From positions 124,001 through 188,000 of the forward strand of contig JADJLO010000005.1 in the NCBI GenBank assembly GCA_016710075.1: DNA of 64,000 nucleotides, in the 5' to 3' direction. Source of the DNA: Acidobacteriota bacterium. Lineage in GTDB: Bacteria > Acidobacteriota > Blastocatellia > RBC074. Below, one piece after another: positions 46,999 to 56,398 of the stretch. Position 1 is the stretch's first letter, and each line of letters opens with the position of its first letter. The notes under the pieces were generated by a model that was not told where the DNA came from, searched no databases, and worked only from the letters and a program-made list of their open reading frames with translations. The position numbers and the translations under genes are program-made.

Positions 46999-47084
46999 GC
47001 AGTTCCATTGTAGGACATTTTTACCATTGAAACGGCCTCGAACTTTCAGTCTGAGGCACATTATCCTGAGGAGTCCTCAAATAT

Positions 47085-47864
47085 ATGAAAATCATAGTTT
47101 GTCTCAAGCAGGTACCAAAGAATGATTCGGTACTGCGCATCAACGAACAGGGAACATGGATCCAGGATCGGGATCTGACCTATGAGATCAACGAATCGGA
47201 TGCCTATGGACTTGAGGCTGCATTGCAGCTCAAGGAGAAGCATGGCGGCGAGGTGATCGCACTATCGCTGGGCCCGGCAAGAGTACAGTCGGTCATCAAG
47301 GAAGCTCTCGCGCGTGGAGCCGATCGTGGAATCCACCTTGAAGACACTGCATTCGACAATCTCGACGCATACGGCATCGGGACTGCGATTGCAGCCGCGA
47401 CGAAAGCCGAAGGCTTCGATCTGCTGCTGACCGGCCTCCAGTCGGATGATTACGGGTTCGCTCAAACTGGAGTTATCGCCGCCGAGCTCCTCGGTCTTCC
47501 ACACACCACAATCGTCATGGATGTCGAGCTCAATGACGCCGGCCTCCGCGTCAAACGCGAGCTGGAAAACGGCTTCTTCCAGTGGGTCAACATGCCCGCG
47601 CCGGCCGTTCTCACCATCCAGTCTGGAATCAACACTCTGCGCTACGCCACTCTCAAGGGAATCATGGCGGCCAAGAAGAAAGAGATTAAAAAGCTCGATG
47701 CCGCGACCCTCGGCATAGATGCGGCCTCACTCGCTCCGCGAATGGAGTTCCGCCGCATCTATCTTCCGCAGAAGAATAAACAGACACAGTTCATCGAGGG
47801 CTCGGCCGGCGATATAGCAGCCAAACTCATCGATAAATTGAAGAATGAAGCGAGAGTGTTTTAA
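47085..47864 (+). CDS. etfB: Electron transfer flavoprotein beta subunit
   Basis: AMP-binding small subunit of ETF (259 residues), carrying electrons from acyl-CoA dehydrogenases to ETF-ubiquinone oxidoreductase. The start MKIIVCLKQVPKNDSVLRI and the signature VNMPAPAVLTIQSGINTLRY near residues 168-187 are typical. CTGAGGAG precedes the ATG. etfA follows 21 nt later and ETF-QO about 1.2 kb further, so the whole relay is encoded together. No specific acyl-CoA dehydrogenase is adjacent, but one lies at 5.8 kb. Confidence 0.96.
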   Translation: MKIIVCLKQVPKNDSVLRINEQGTWIQDRDLTYEINESDAYGLEAALQLKEKHGGEVIALSLGPARVQSVIKEALARGADRGIHLEDTAFDNLDAYGIGTAIAAATKAEGFDLLLTGLQSDDYGFAQTGVIAAELLGLPHTTIVMDVELNDAGLRVKRELENGFFQWVNMPAPAVLTIQSGINTLRYATLKGIMAAKKKEIKKLDAATLGIDAASLAPRMEFRRIYLPQKNKQTQFIEGSAGDIAAKLIDKLKNEARVF

Positions 47865-47885
47865 TCGAGCCAACTGGAGGCAAAT

Positions 47886-48869
47886 ATGGCAAACGGAATT
47901 ATAGTATTCATTGAACACGTCGACGGTAAGGTAAATCGCGCATCCTATGAAGCCGTCAAGGCCGCTCAGCTCATCGGAAGCGAGACCGGCCAGGAAGTTT
48001 CCGCGGTGCTCCTTGGACAAGCGGTTGGCGATGCGGCCGCCGAGGTCGCATCCAAAAAGGTCAAAACCGTCTACACGGTCGAAAACGAGTGGCTGAAAAA
48101 GTACACGGCCGACGCTTATACCCAGGCATTCAGGCAGGTAATCGAACAGGTTCAGCCGGCGCTGGTGCTGATGACGCACACATACGAGGTCCGCGATTTC
48201 GCTCCGAAACTAGCGGCCTCCATGAAAAAGATCCTGCTCGGCGACAATATCGGCTACAAGATCGAAGACGGCAAGCCAGTCTTCACCCGGCAGGTCTTCC
48301 AGGGCAAACTGGCGGTCGATGTGGCCCCTGTCGGCGATGATCCACATTTCGTCAGCTTTCAGATCGGAACCTTCCGCGGAGACGAGTCCGAAGCGGGTCA
48401 GGCCGAGATCAAAGCGCTCAGCGTCAACCTCGATGCCGATGTCGTCCGCCAGCAGCCTGAGGAGCGGTTCAAGGAGGCCAAAGCCGCCGTCGACCTCTCA
48501 CAGGCCCCTCTCATCGTTTCAGTCGGTCGCGGCATCAAGGAGATGAAGAACATCGAGCTCATCAGGAAGCTGGCCGATGCTCTTGGCGCCGAAATCGCCG
48601 CCTCCCGCCCGATCTGCGACAATGACTGGCTGCCCATGGACCGCCAGATTGGTTCTTCCGGTCAGACTGTCGCTCCCAAGCTTTATCTCGCAGTCGGAAT
48701 TTCAGGCGCCATTCAACACCTGGTCGGGATGAAGGGTTCACGCACCATCGTCGCCATCAACAAGGACGCTGAAGCTCCGATCTTTGAAATCGCTGATTAC
48801 GGAATCGTCGGCGACCTTTTTGAAATAGTTCCGGCTCTGACCGCCGAAGCGGAAAAGATGAAACAATAA
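47886..48869 (+). CDS. etfA: Electron transfer flavoprotein alpha subunit
   Basis: FAD-binding large subunit of ETF (327 residues). The N-terminal half is poorly conserved, as usual. The C-terminal half has VSVGRGIKEMKNIELI, AASRPICDNDWLP and QIGSSGQTVAPKLYLAVGISGAIQH, the FAD-binding signature, followed by NKDAEAPIFEIADYGIVGD. It is co-transcribed with etfB. A 7-mer repeat element with an internal hairpin separates it from ETF-QO. Confidence 0.97.
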   Translation: MANGIIVFIEHVDGKVNRASYEAVKAAQLIGSETGQEVSAVLLGQAVGDAAAEVASKKVKTVYTVENEWLKKYTADAYTQAFRQVIEQVQPALVLMTHTYEVRDFAPKLAASMKKILLGDNIGYKIEDGKPVFTRQVFQGKLAVDVAPVGDDPHFVSFQIGTFRGDESEAGQAEIKALSVNLDADVVRQQPEERFKEAKAAVDLSQAPLIVSVGRGIKEMKNIELIRKLADALGAEIAASRPICDNDWLPMDRQIGSSGQTVAPKLYLAVGISGAIQHLVGMKGSRTIVAINKDAEAPIFEIADYGIVGDLFEIVPALTAEAEKMKQ

Positions 48870-48878
48870 CAGAAAAAG

Positions 48879-49065
48879 AAGTTTAAAGTTTAAGGTTCAA
48901 AGTTTAAAGAAGTAGTATTCATCTGATTGTGGGCTCTTCACACGTAACATAATCGCGTTGAAGAGCCCAAGGTCATATCATTGTTCTTGGTTAAACCTTA
49001 AACTTTAAACATTCCATCTCTTCAACATACCATTCTTTAAACTTTAAACTTTGAACTTTAAACTT
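48879..49065. repeat. Inverted pair of TTTAAAC 7-mer arrays, copy 2 (etfA to ETF-QO)
   Basis: The left arm at 48879-48911 is made of GTTTAAA units with a GTTCAAA variant. Right arms at 48989-49010 and 49034-49065 are the reverse complement with the matching TTTGAAC variant. The first gap between arms is 77 nt, close to the gaps in the 9-mer elements. Confidence 0.87.
48930..48969. terminator. Hairpin inside the 7-mer element, possible attenuator
   Basis: TGGGCTCTTCA (48930-48940) pairs perfectly with TGAAGAGCCCA (48959-48969). No T tract follows immediately. Its position between etfA and ETF-QO could reduce read-through or protect the 3' end of the etfBA message. Confidence 0.5.
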
Positions 49066-49073
49066 ATTTAGAT

Positions 49074-50775
49074 ATGGAAAACATTGAACGCGACACACTA
49101 GAGGTTGATGTACTTTTTGTCGGTGCCGGCCCGGCGTCACTGGCCGGCGCGTTACGCCTGCGACAACTGATCGGCAAGCACAACGAAGAGGCAGCCAGGA
49201 CAGGTGGCAGGAAGCTCGATGAGATCACCATTGCGGTCATAGAGAAGGGCCGCGAGATCGGGTCTCACATGATTTCAGGAGCGGTCATGGATATCCGGCC
49301 GCTCGAAGAGCTTCTGCCGAACTGGAAAGAACTCGGGGCTCCGGTTGAATCCGAGGTCACGGTCGAAGACGTCTCCTACCTGACCAGGCGATTCAAGATC
49401 AAATCGCCGATCGTGCCTCCACCCCTCAACAACCACGGCAAGTATGTAGTTTCGCTCAACAAGCTGATCCGATGGCTTGGCCCGGTGGTGGAGGAGTCCG
49501 ATGTCATGCTCATCCCGGAGTTCCCCGCCGCCGAACTGCTCTACGACGGAGACAGGGTGATCGGGGTCCGGACGGGGGACAAAGGCATCGGCAAGGAAGG
49601 CGAGATCAAGGACACCTATTCTCCGGGGGCCGACATATTCGCCAAGGTCACCGTTCTGGGCGAGGGCTCGCGCGGATCGTTGACCAAGAAGCTCGTTGAG
49701 AAATTCAATCTGGACGAGGGTAAAAATCCACAGGTCTATGCCGCAGGGGTCAAGGAGATCTGGGAGCTTCCCAAAGGCAGAGTCACGCCGGGGTTCGTCA
49801 TGCACACACTGGGATATCCTTTGCCGAACGACACCTTCGGCGGCGGATTCATCTACGGAATGCAGAACGACCTGCTCGACATCGGCCTCGTTGTCGGTCT
49901 CGATTATCAGGATCCATACACCGATCCGCACCGTCTCTTCCAGGAGTTCAAGCAGCATCCGGCCATTGCAAAAATGCTCGAAGGCGGAAAGATGCTTTAC
50001 TACGGCGCAAAGACGATCCCGGAAGGCGGCCTGCTCTCACAGCCGAAATATTTCGGAGACGGATTCCTGCTCATCGGTGATTCCGCAAGCTTCCTCAATT
50101 CCATGAAGCTCAAGGGAATTCACATGGCGATGAAGTCCGGGATGCTTGCGGCCGAGACCATTCTCGAGGCTCTGGTTGCCGATCAATTCGATAATGCCCG
50201 GATGAGTCGGTTCGCGGACAAGGTCAAAGAGAGCTATATCCACAAGGAGCTATACGAGGTCCGCAATTTCCACCAGGCCTTCAGGCACGGTCGCCGCTGG
50301 GGATTGATCGAAAGCGGCCTGCAGTATGCGACCAAAGGATTCGGCCTGCTAGGGGATCTCAAGACCGAGGCAGGCCACGAGAACATGAAGAAGCTTCATG
50401 TTTTCAATCGCCGTCCCAATGCTCCCGGCCAGGTGCCGCAGGCGGAACCGGTCAAATACGACAACAAACTGACATTCGATAAAGTTTCGGATGTCTATCG
50501 CTCAGGCACCGAACACGACGGATCAGCCGCCGCATCTCAAGGTTCTGGATTTCAACATCTGCGTCGATCGTTGCACGGTGGAATACGGCAATCCATGCCA
50601 GTATTTCTGTCCGGCAGCCGTCTATGAAATCGAAGAGGCCGAAGGCGGCCGCAAACCGAAGATCAACTTCTCCAACTGCGTGCATTGCAAGACGTGCGAC
50701 ATCATGGATCCCTATCAGATCATTGACTGGGTTACGCCGGAAGGCGGCGGCGGTCCCAACTATATCAATCTCTGA
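49074..50775 (+). pseudogene. Electron transfer flavoprotein-ubiquinone oxidoreductase, one frameshift
   Basis: Membrane-associated FAD and 4Fe-4S enzyme that passes electrons from ETF to quinone (about 567 residues if joined). The N-terminal DVLFVGAGPASLAGALRL, REIGSHMISGAVMDI, and LLIGDSASFLNSMKLKGIHMAMKSG are characteristic. The C-terminal ferredoxin domain (HLKVLDFNICVDRC, FCPAAVYE, FSNCVHCKTCDIMDP, with all cluster cysteines) lies in another frame, starting after about 50520. One extra base there, between EHD and DQPPHLK, breaks the gene. Without correction the protein would lose the iron-sulfur cluster, so a working cell should have an intact copy. Confidence 0.93.
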
Positions 50776-50804
50776 GATCCCGGTAATAAGACGAGGTTTT
50801 ATTC

Positions 50805-52859
50805 ATGTTATTTCGGCAGCGACGCTTCATCAGGCCTTCAATGATTGCCTGTTTTATTTTTTGCATCTTGTCGGCCGGCCATGGCGCCATGGCCCAGGGG
50901 CTCAATCCTGTGACCTTTACAGGCAAGCTGGAACCCGGGCAGTTGAAGCCAGGTCAGAAAGCAAAGTTGTCGATCACCGCAAAGATCGATCCATCGTGGC
51001 ATCTCTATTCTCTGACGCAGCCTCCCGGCGGTCCGCGTCCGACGCGCTTATCCATTGACGAGAGCGGCCCGTTCAAAATGGACGGCACGCCACAGCAGCC
51101 GAAACCCGTCACCGAGTTCGATCCGAATTTTCAGATAGACACGCAGACATTCAGCAACCAGGTCACCTTCATCATTCCGGTGATGGTCAATGCGGACGCG
51201 CAACCCGGACCGCAGAAGATCGTCGCCAAGGTCTATTTCCAGGCTTGCGATGATCATCAATGCCTGCCGCCAAGGACCAAACCGGTTGAGGTTGAGACTG
51301 TCCTGCTGGCGGCCAACGCGAAGGTTCAGGAGGCGGCGCCGGCCGCATTAACTACGGCTCCGGCTCCCGGCCCCGCGGCAAAGCCTTCGCCATCTGTTTC
51401 GCCATCGCCGGTTGCGTCCGAAACTCCGCAAAGCCCAATGACCGGCGCGGCGGGCTCCGTGACTCAGTCGCCGGCGGCTTCCGCAGGCTCCGTCGACGAT
51501 GGAGACGAAAACAAGAATCTCAGAAAACGCGGGCTGCTTGGATACATTCTCTTTGCCATGGGAGTCGGCTTCTTATCCCTTCTGACTCCGTGCGTCTTTC
51601 CGATGATTCCGATCACCGTCTCATTCTTCACCAAACGTGAGCATCGCACCATGGGTGAGGCGATCAAGCAGGCGCTGGTCTATTGTTTCGGGATCATTAT
51701 TACATTCACGGGTCTCGGCCTTGCATTGACTTTGATTGCAGGACCGTCAGGCATCAACAAAGTCGCCGCCAGTCCGTGGATGAATCTTTTCCTGACTACT
51801 CTGTTCGTCGTCTTCGCTCTCAATCTCTTCGGGATGTTCGAAATTCAGCTTCCCACTGGACTCATCTCAAAGCTCGATTCCAAGACCAGAAGCGGAACGA
51901 CCGCGGCCACGCTGCTGATGGGGCTGACCTTCACTCTGACTTCATTCACCTGCACGGCTGCGTTTGTCGGGACGGTGCTGGTGGCGGTAACCCAGGGGGA
52001 ATGGTTCTGGCCGACACTCGGGATGCTGGCGTTTTCGACCGCGTTTGCTCTCCCATTCTTCCTGCTCGCCCTGTTCCCCAAATGGATGCAATCCCTGCCG
52101 AAATCCGGCGGATGGATGAATAGCGTCAAAGTGGTCATGGGCTTTCTCGAAATCGGCGCGGCATTCAAATTTCTGAGCAATGTCGATCTTGTCTGGGGTT
52201 GGAACACTGTCACAAGAAATCTTGTGCTGGCTGCCTGGATTGCGATTTCAATCGTCACCATGATCTACCTGCTCGGGAAGTTTCAATTGCCGCATGACAC
52301 CCCTGTACAGAAGATAAGCGTGGCGCGAATGCTGTCGGCCACCTTCTTCCTCGGCCTGGCACTCTATTTCCTGACGGGACTGTTCGGCGGAAACCTTGGC
52401 GAATGGGAGGCCATGCTGCCTCCGGTACAGGCCTCGTCAAATACAGGATTCACACTCGGCGGCTCAAATACCAGAACAGCCTGGGTCGAAAGCTACGATG
52501 AAGCCCTGCTCAAAGCCAGAACCGAAAACAAACCGCTCTTCCTCAACTTCACCGGCGTCACCTGCACCAACTGCCGATGGATGGAAAGCAACATGTTTAC
52601 TGATCCATCTATCAAAAAGGAACTGGAGAATTTCGTTCTTGCGGAACTCTATACCGACCGCGAGACTTCTGAAGATGAACGCAACGGTCAATTGCAGGCA
52701 GAGAAATTCGGCACCGTGGCCCTGCCTCTTTACGCAATTATTGACTCAAAAGGCAATACTCTCGCCAAATTTCCCGGCCTCACCCGCGATAAGAAGGAAT
52801 TCATCGGGTTCCTGAACAAGGGCGCCGGCAAATATCGTGAATTGACCGCCCTCAAGTAA
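50805..52859 (+). CDS. dsbD: DsbD-type thiol:disulfide interchange protein
   Basis: Transfers reducing power from cytoplasmic thioredoxin across the inner membrane (684 residues). A signal peptide is followed by an N-terminal DsbD-alpha-like domain with SITAKIDPSWHLYSLTQPPGG and the cysteine pair in FQACDDHQCLPP. A Pro/Ala/Ser-rich linker leads to an eight-helix membrane domain (SLLTPCVFPMIPITVSFF with one active cysteine, FTCTAAFVG with the other). The C-terminal thioredoxin domain has GVTCTNCRWME (Cys587 and Cys590). ACGAGG precedes the ATG. Two TlpA-like proteins at 11.3 and 15.6 kb are plausible clients. Confidence 0.95.
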   Translation: MLFRQRRFIRPSMIACFIFCILSAGHGAMAQGLNPVTFTGKLEPGQLKPGQKAKLSITAKIDPSWHLYSLTQPPGGPRPTRLSIDESGPFKMDGTPQQPKPVTEFDPNFQIDTQTFSNQVTFIIPVMVNADAQPGPQKIVAKVYFQACDDHQCLPPRTKPVEVETVLLAANAKVQEAAPAALTTAPAPGPAAKPSPSVSPSPVASETPQSPMTGAAGSVTQSPAASAGSVDDGDENKNLRKRGLLGYILFAMGVGFLSLLTPCVFPMIPITVSFFTKREHRTMGEAIKQALVYCFGIIITFTGLGLALTLIAGPSGINKVAASPWMNLFLTTLFVVFALNLFGMFEIQLPTGLISKLDSKTRSGTTAATLLMGLTFTLTSFTCTAAFVGTVLVAVTQGEWFWPTLGMLAFSTAFALPFFLLALFPKWMQSLPKSGGWMNSVKVVMGFLEIGAAFKFLSNVDLVWGWNTVTRNLVLAAWIAISIVTMIYLLGKFQLPHDTPVQKISVARMLSATFFLGLALYFLTGLFGGNLGEWEAMLPPVQASSNTGFTLGGSNTRTAWVESYDEALLKARTENKPLFLNFTGVTCTNCRWMESNMFTDPSIKKELENFVLAELYTDRETSEDERNGQLQAEKFGTVALPLYAIIDSKGNTLAKFPGLTRDKKEFIGFLNKGAGKYRELTALK

Positions 52860-52934
52860 ATTCAGGTGAGTAATTGCAGATTTGGATAATTTTCAGACTA
52901 TCATTGAAATCGACATCGATCAGGAGGACGTCGG

Positions 52935-53726
52935 ATGAAACGGATAACAACAATTGGCCTTTTAGCCATCGGACTGATCTTCTGCCTTAATCAGGCAGGT
53001 ATGGCGCAGGCAAAACCCACGGATTTTTCAGGCATCTGGCTTCTGGATAAAACTAGGACAACGGATCTGCCGCCGACACTCGAAAGCTATAAGCTGCAGA
53101 TAACCCAGGATGCTCAGCAATTGATGATCGAGACCAGCCTTCGGGGCGAGGTTGCCACACGGGGCATGGGCGCAGGAAGAAGTGGCGGGATGCGAGGCAC
53201 CGGAGGCGGCAGAGGTGATGGATTCCCGAGCGGCGGCGGACGCGGAGGTGGTGGCGGAGGTGGCGGGTTCCCCGCCGGTGGAACTGAGGGCGGCGGAGGC
53301 GGCGGATTCCCGGCCGGCGGCGCCGGTGGGCCCGGGGGAGGCGGCGGCGCTGGAGGAGCCGGCGGCATGGGCGGCTTCAGCATCCCCAAAGATATGGTCA
53401 TGGGTATGGCTCTCAGATCCAGCATGCCGAAAGCCACATTCTCACTCGACGGCAAGGAAACCGTTATTCTGCTTGAACAACGCCAAAATGAGGGCATCCC
53501 CACCGGATCCGCCGGAAGCATCACGCTCAAAGCAAGCTGGAAAAAGAACGGAAAACAGCTCGAACTGCAGACAGCCCGCAAAATGAAAACTCAACAGGGC
53601 GACAGAACCATCAACGCTAAGGATAAATGGGAATTATCAGAGGACGGTAAGACCCTGACAATCAAACGCTCCGTTGAATTGCCAATGGGATCTGAAGAAG
53701 CCAAAATGGTCTTCGCCAGGCAATAG
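52935..53726 (+). CDS. Secreted protein with a long glycine-rich insert
   Basis: 263 residues with a signal peptide (to MAQA), then FSGIWLLDKTRTTDLPP, a segment often seen at the start of small exported beta-barrel-like proteins. The middle (about residues 77-153) is almost entirely Gly with Arg, Ser, Phe, Pro and Ala, including runs of up to eight Gly. The C-terminal half resumes as strands (ATFSLDGKETVILL, NAKDKWELSEDGKTLTIKR). The insert seems to interrupt one beta domain. CAGGAGGA precedes the ATG. Function unknown; reading on the opposite strand gives only proline-rich shadow sequence. Confidence 0.75.
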   Translation: MKRITTIGLLAIGLIFCLNQAGMAQAKPTDFSGIWLLDKTRTTDLPPTLESYKLQITQDAQQLMIETSLRGEVATRGMGAGRSGGMRGTGGGRGDGFPSGGGRGGGGGGGGFPAGGTEGGGGGGFPAGGAGGPGGGGGAGGAGGMGGFSIPKDMVMGMALRSSMPKATFSLDGKETVILLEQRQNEGIPTGSAGSITLKASWKKNGKQLELQTARKMKTQQGDRTINAKDKWELSEDGKTLTIKRSVELPMGSEEAKMVFARQ

Positions 53727-54263
53727 AATTTTGTGGCTCCCACTACTTACTATTAATGACTGACTCACGTTACGCACCTGGGAAAGGAGCGCATGGAGTG
53801 CGGCGGCTCGAAGCCGCTTTTCGTTCGCAACAATTACCCTCGCTTTCATGAAACTTCGTAAGCAAAAGCGGCGTCGAGCCGCCGCACTCCATACGCTCCG
53901 CGACCTCAAATAACTGAGTCTATTTAACTTTTATTTGCACAAGCCTCAATTAATTCCAATAATTCCAAAGGCGTCCCTGATGGGACGCCTTATTCAATTT
54001 TCAAATGCAGAAAATCAGTGACTGGAGTGAACCTGAGACAACTTCGTTCACTCAGCAATTAATCTCTTGCAAGATCGACAGCCAGGAACTAGAATCCCCG
54101 TTGTTCTTTTTTCAGATCGAGCCCCCTCACTTGGCATTAATCCAGTCCTGGTCTTGAACAAAATCGGATTAGCCGCTAATATTTCCCCTTTGCCGAGTTG
54201 CTTGACTGGTCTCCCGTAGCGACTCACCTTAAATCACTAAAAGATTTTGGAGTAACCATCGAT
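53727..54263. other. Intergenic region carrying a large hairpin repeat; no gene seen
   Basis: About 540 nt. The first third holds the 36-nt inverted repeat listed separately. Around 53974-53988 there is a small GGCGTCCC/GGGACGCC hairpin followed by TTATTC, a possible terminator. The remainder has no credible ORF and presumably contains the promoter of the PpiD-like gene. Confidence 0.55.
53786..53899. repeat. 36-nt imperfect inverted repeat (REP-like)
   Basis: The left arm 53786-53821 and right arm 53864-53899 match in 34 of 36 positions as reverse complements, around a 42-nt centre. Each arm contains its own small hairpin (GGCGGCTCGA with GCCGC). The sequence GTTACGCA just outside the left arm (53769-53776) also occurs in the 13-bp terminal repeats at 5553 and 5721. 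Confidence 0.87.
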
Positions 54264-56282
54264 ATGCTTCGCTTTTTTTCAAGATTAGAGCGCTCCCGCA
54301 ATCTAGTCCTTCTTGCCTTCAGTCTGCTGCTGCTTTTAGGGCTTGTAGTATTTTATATTCCCAATACACCGCTCGATCCGACAGGAAGATTTGCATCTTC
54401 TTCCGAGGATGAAACGGTCATTGCCAAAGTTGGATCTAAGGAGATCAAGCTCAGGGAGTTCAAAAACCAGTTGGCCCAAATAGGCTCTGCTTTTGGCCGT
54501 GGGAATTCACTGCCGATGACGACTCTCAAGCAACTTGGCATGGACAAGCAGGCGCTGGATCAGTTGATCGGCAACAGGATTACGCTGGATCAGGCTGAGT
54601 CATTAAACCTCATGGGAACGGATCGTGAGATAGCCGACATCATCAAAGGCCAGTTTGTCGACGAAACCGGCAAGTTCATCGGCGTTGACGAGTACAAACG
54701 CAGGCTGCGCCTGCAGGGTCTCGATGTCGGTCAGTTTGAAGCCGACCGCCGCAACGAAATCGGCTTCCGTAAACTGCGTGATTTCGTCGTCTCTTCAGAA
54801 ATCGTTTCAGATCGAGAGGTTGAGGAAAAATACAAATCCGAGAACACCAAGGTTGAAGCTGCTTATGCAACAATCGACCTTGAGAAGGTTCGTGCCGGAT
54901 TCAAACCGACGGATGAGGAACTCAAGGCCTTCTACGAATCTCACAAACAGGAATTCAAGGCGAACGAGCCGACACGCAAGGTCGAGTATCTATTCATTTC
55001 GACGGATGATGTCGCCAAAATCGTTCCGGTAACCGAGGAACAGTTGCGCAAGGAGTACGAAACAAGGAAGCAATTCGAATTGCGTGCGAGCATCATCAAA
55101 TTGAACGTCCTGACTCCGGAAGACGAGACAACCGTAAAGACAAAGATCGATGAGCTCAATCAGCGCGCCCGAGGGGGCAAGGATGTTCCGGCGGTTGATT
55201 TCGCGACACTGGCCAAGGGCAATTCGCAGGACCCCACGGCTTCCAAAGGCGGAGACATCGGCTGGGTCAAGAAAGATGCCAACAAGTCGGGTCAGTGGCA
55301 GCAGCGTGTCTACACCAACGAACTCAAGAGCGGCCAGATTGACGGCCCTTTCAGAGACGGCCAGAGCTGGTACATCCTGAAAGCGACCGAGCAGCGGGAG
55401 GTTCCCTTCGCTCAAATGCGCGAGACACTCAAGGCCACACTCAGCAACAACGAAGCGTTCAAGAAGGCTTCGACGCTGGCCGATACCGCTTATGAGAAAG
55501 CCACCGAATTCAAAGACCTGCGCAAGGCGGCCGAGGTGATTGCCAAAGAGCTCAAGGTCAGTCCCGATTCGCTGATCAAAACAACACCCTACTTCAAGGC
55601 AGGAGATCCGCTACCGGATCTCGGGAAAGGCGCCGGACGCGCAAGCAACCCGGCATTTGAAGAAGCAGTGAGCACGCTCAAGAAGGGCGAGATCGGCGAC
55701 AAGGTCAGCATTCCCGGAGGCCAGGCTGTTCCGATGCTCGCGGATGTAATTGAAAACGGCAAGGAACTGACCTACGATCAGGCCCGCAATCAGGTTGAGG
55801 ATAAACTCCGCCGCGAAAAAGAACCAACCCTGGGTCTGTCCCGCGCTCAGGATATACTCAACCAGGCTCAGAATACCGCTGATTTCCAGCGTCTGGCCAA
55901 GGCTGCCGGTCTCGAGGTCAAAACCGACACCAATTTCAACAATTACACATTCCCTGGCGCTTCCGGCAATGGAATGCAGGTCAGCGAACAGGCACGCACC
56001 GCATTGATCAAGCTTAAAGAGGGCGAGGTCTTCAAGACTCCGATTAAAGTCGGCACTGCATACCTCATGTTCGCTGCCATCAAACGGACCGAGCCTGATC
56101 TCTCGAAACTTGCCGTGCAAAGAAACGAAGTCCGGCAAAGCATCCTCAATGAACGCCAGACTGTCACTTTCGATACCTTCATCAAGAGTGCACGCAAAAA
56201 CTACGATTCTCAGGGTAAGATCAAAATTTATCAGGATCGGATCGATAAATTCTTCGCCACTGCTGCCACACCGCAGCAGTAA
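54264..56282 (+). CDS. PpiD/SurA-like peptidyl-prolyl isomerase, membrane-anchored
   Basis: About 672 residues. The ATG at 54264 gives MLRFFSRLERSRNLVLLAFSLLLLLGL, one transmembrane anchor followed by a periplasmic part, as in PpiD; an upstream start at 54198 is less likely. A SurA-N-like region (KVGSKEIKLREFKNQLAQIG, IGNRITLDQAESLNLM) precedes a parvulin domain around ASIIKLNVLTPEDE, AKGNSQDPTASKGGDIGWV and GPFRDGQSWYILKATEQRE. The C-terminal third is helical. It should assist folding of outer-membrane or secreted proteins. A bidirectional terminator follows. Confidence 0.9.
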   Translation: MLRFFSRLERSRNLVLLAFSLLLLLGLVVFYIPNTPLDPTGRFASSSEDETVIAKVGSKEIKLREFKNQLAQIGSAFGRGNSLPMTTLKQLGMDKQALDQLIGNRITLDQAESLNLMGTDREIADIIKGQFVDETGKFIGVDEYKRRLRLQGLDVGQFEADRRNEIGFRKLRDFVVSSEIVSDREVEEKYKSENTKVEAAYATIDLEKVRAGFKPTDEELKAFYESHKQEFKANEPTRKVEYLFISTDDVAKIVPVTEEQLRKEYETRKQFELRASIIKLNVLTPEDETTVKTKIDELNQRARGGKDVPAVDFATLAKGNSQDPTASKGGDIGWVKKDANKSGQWQQRVYTNELKSGQIDGPFRDGQSWYILKATEQREVPFAQMRETLKATLSNNEAFKKASTLADTAYEKATEFKDLRKAAEVIAKELKVSPDSLIKTTPYFKAGDPLPDLGKGAGRASNPAFEEAVSTLKKGEIGDKVSIPGGQAVPMLADVIENGKELTYDQARNQVEDKLRREKEPTLGLSRAQDILNQAQNTADFQRLAKAAGLEVKTDTNFNNYTFPGASGNGMQVSEQARTALIKLKEGEVFKTPIKVGTAYLMFAAIKRTEPDLSKLAVQRNEVRQSILNERQTVTFDTFIKSARKNYDSQGKIKIYQDRIDKFFATAATPQQ

Positions 56283-56322
56283 GCGGCGATAAGATTCAGA
56301 CTGAAAATCTATCTGGCAGACA

Positions 56323-56366
56323 AAAAAAAGCCGGATGAGTTCAACTCATCCGGCTATTTTTCTGTC
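56323..56366. terminator. Strong bidirectional terminator
   Basis: An A8 run, then AGCCGGATGAGTT pairing with AACTCATCCGGCT, then ATTTTT. It separates the convergent PpiD-like gene and the minus-strand secreted-protein gene. Confidence 0.92.
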
Positions 56367-56398
56367 CCGCCTGGAATTTTATCCCGGCAGATGAAGAA

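Noticed and set aside
50500..50530. Programmed ribosomal frameshift joining the two parts of ETF-QO
   Set aside because: No slippery heptamer or downstream stimulatory structure is evident at the junction, and ETF-QO is known as a single continuous frame in other organisms.
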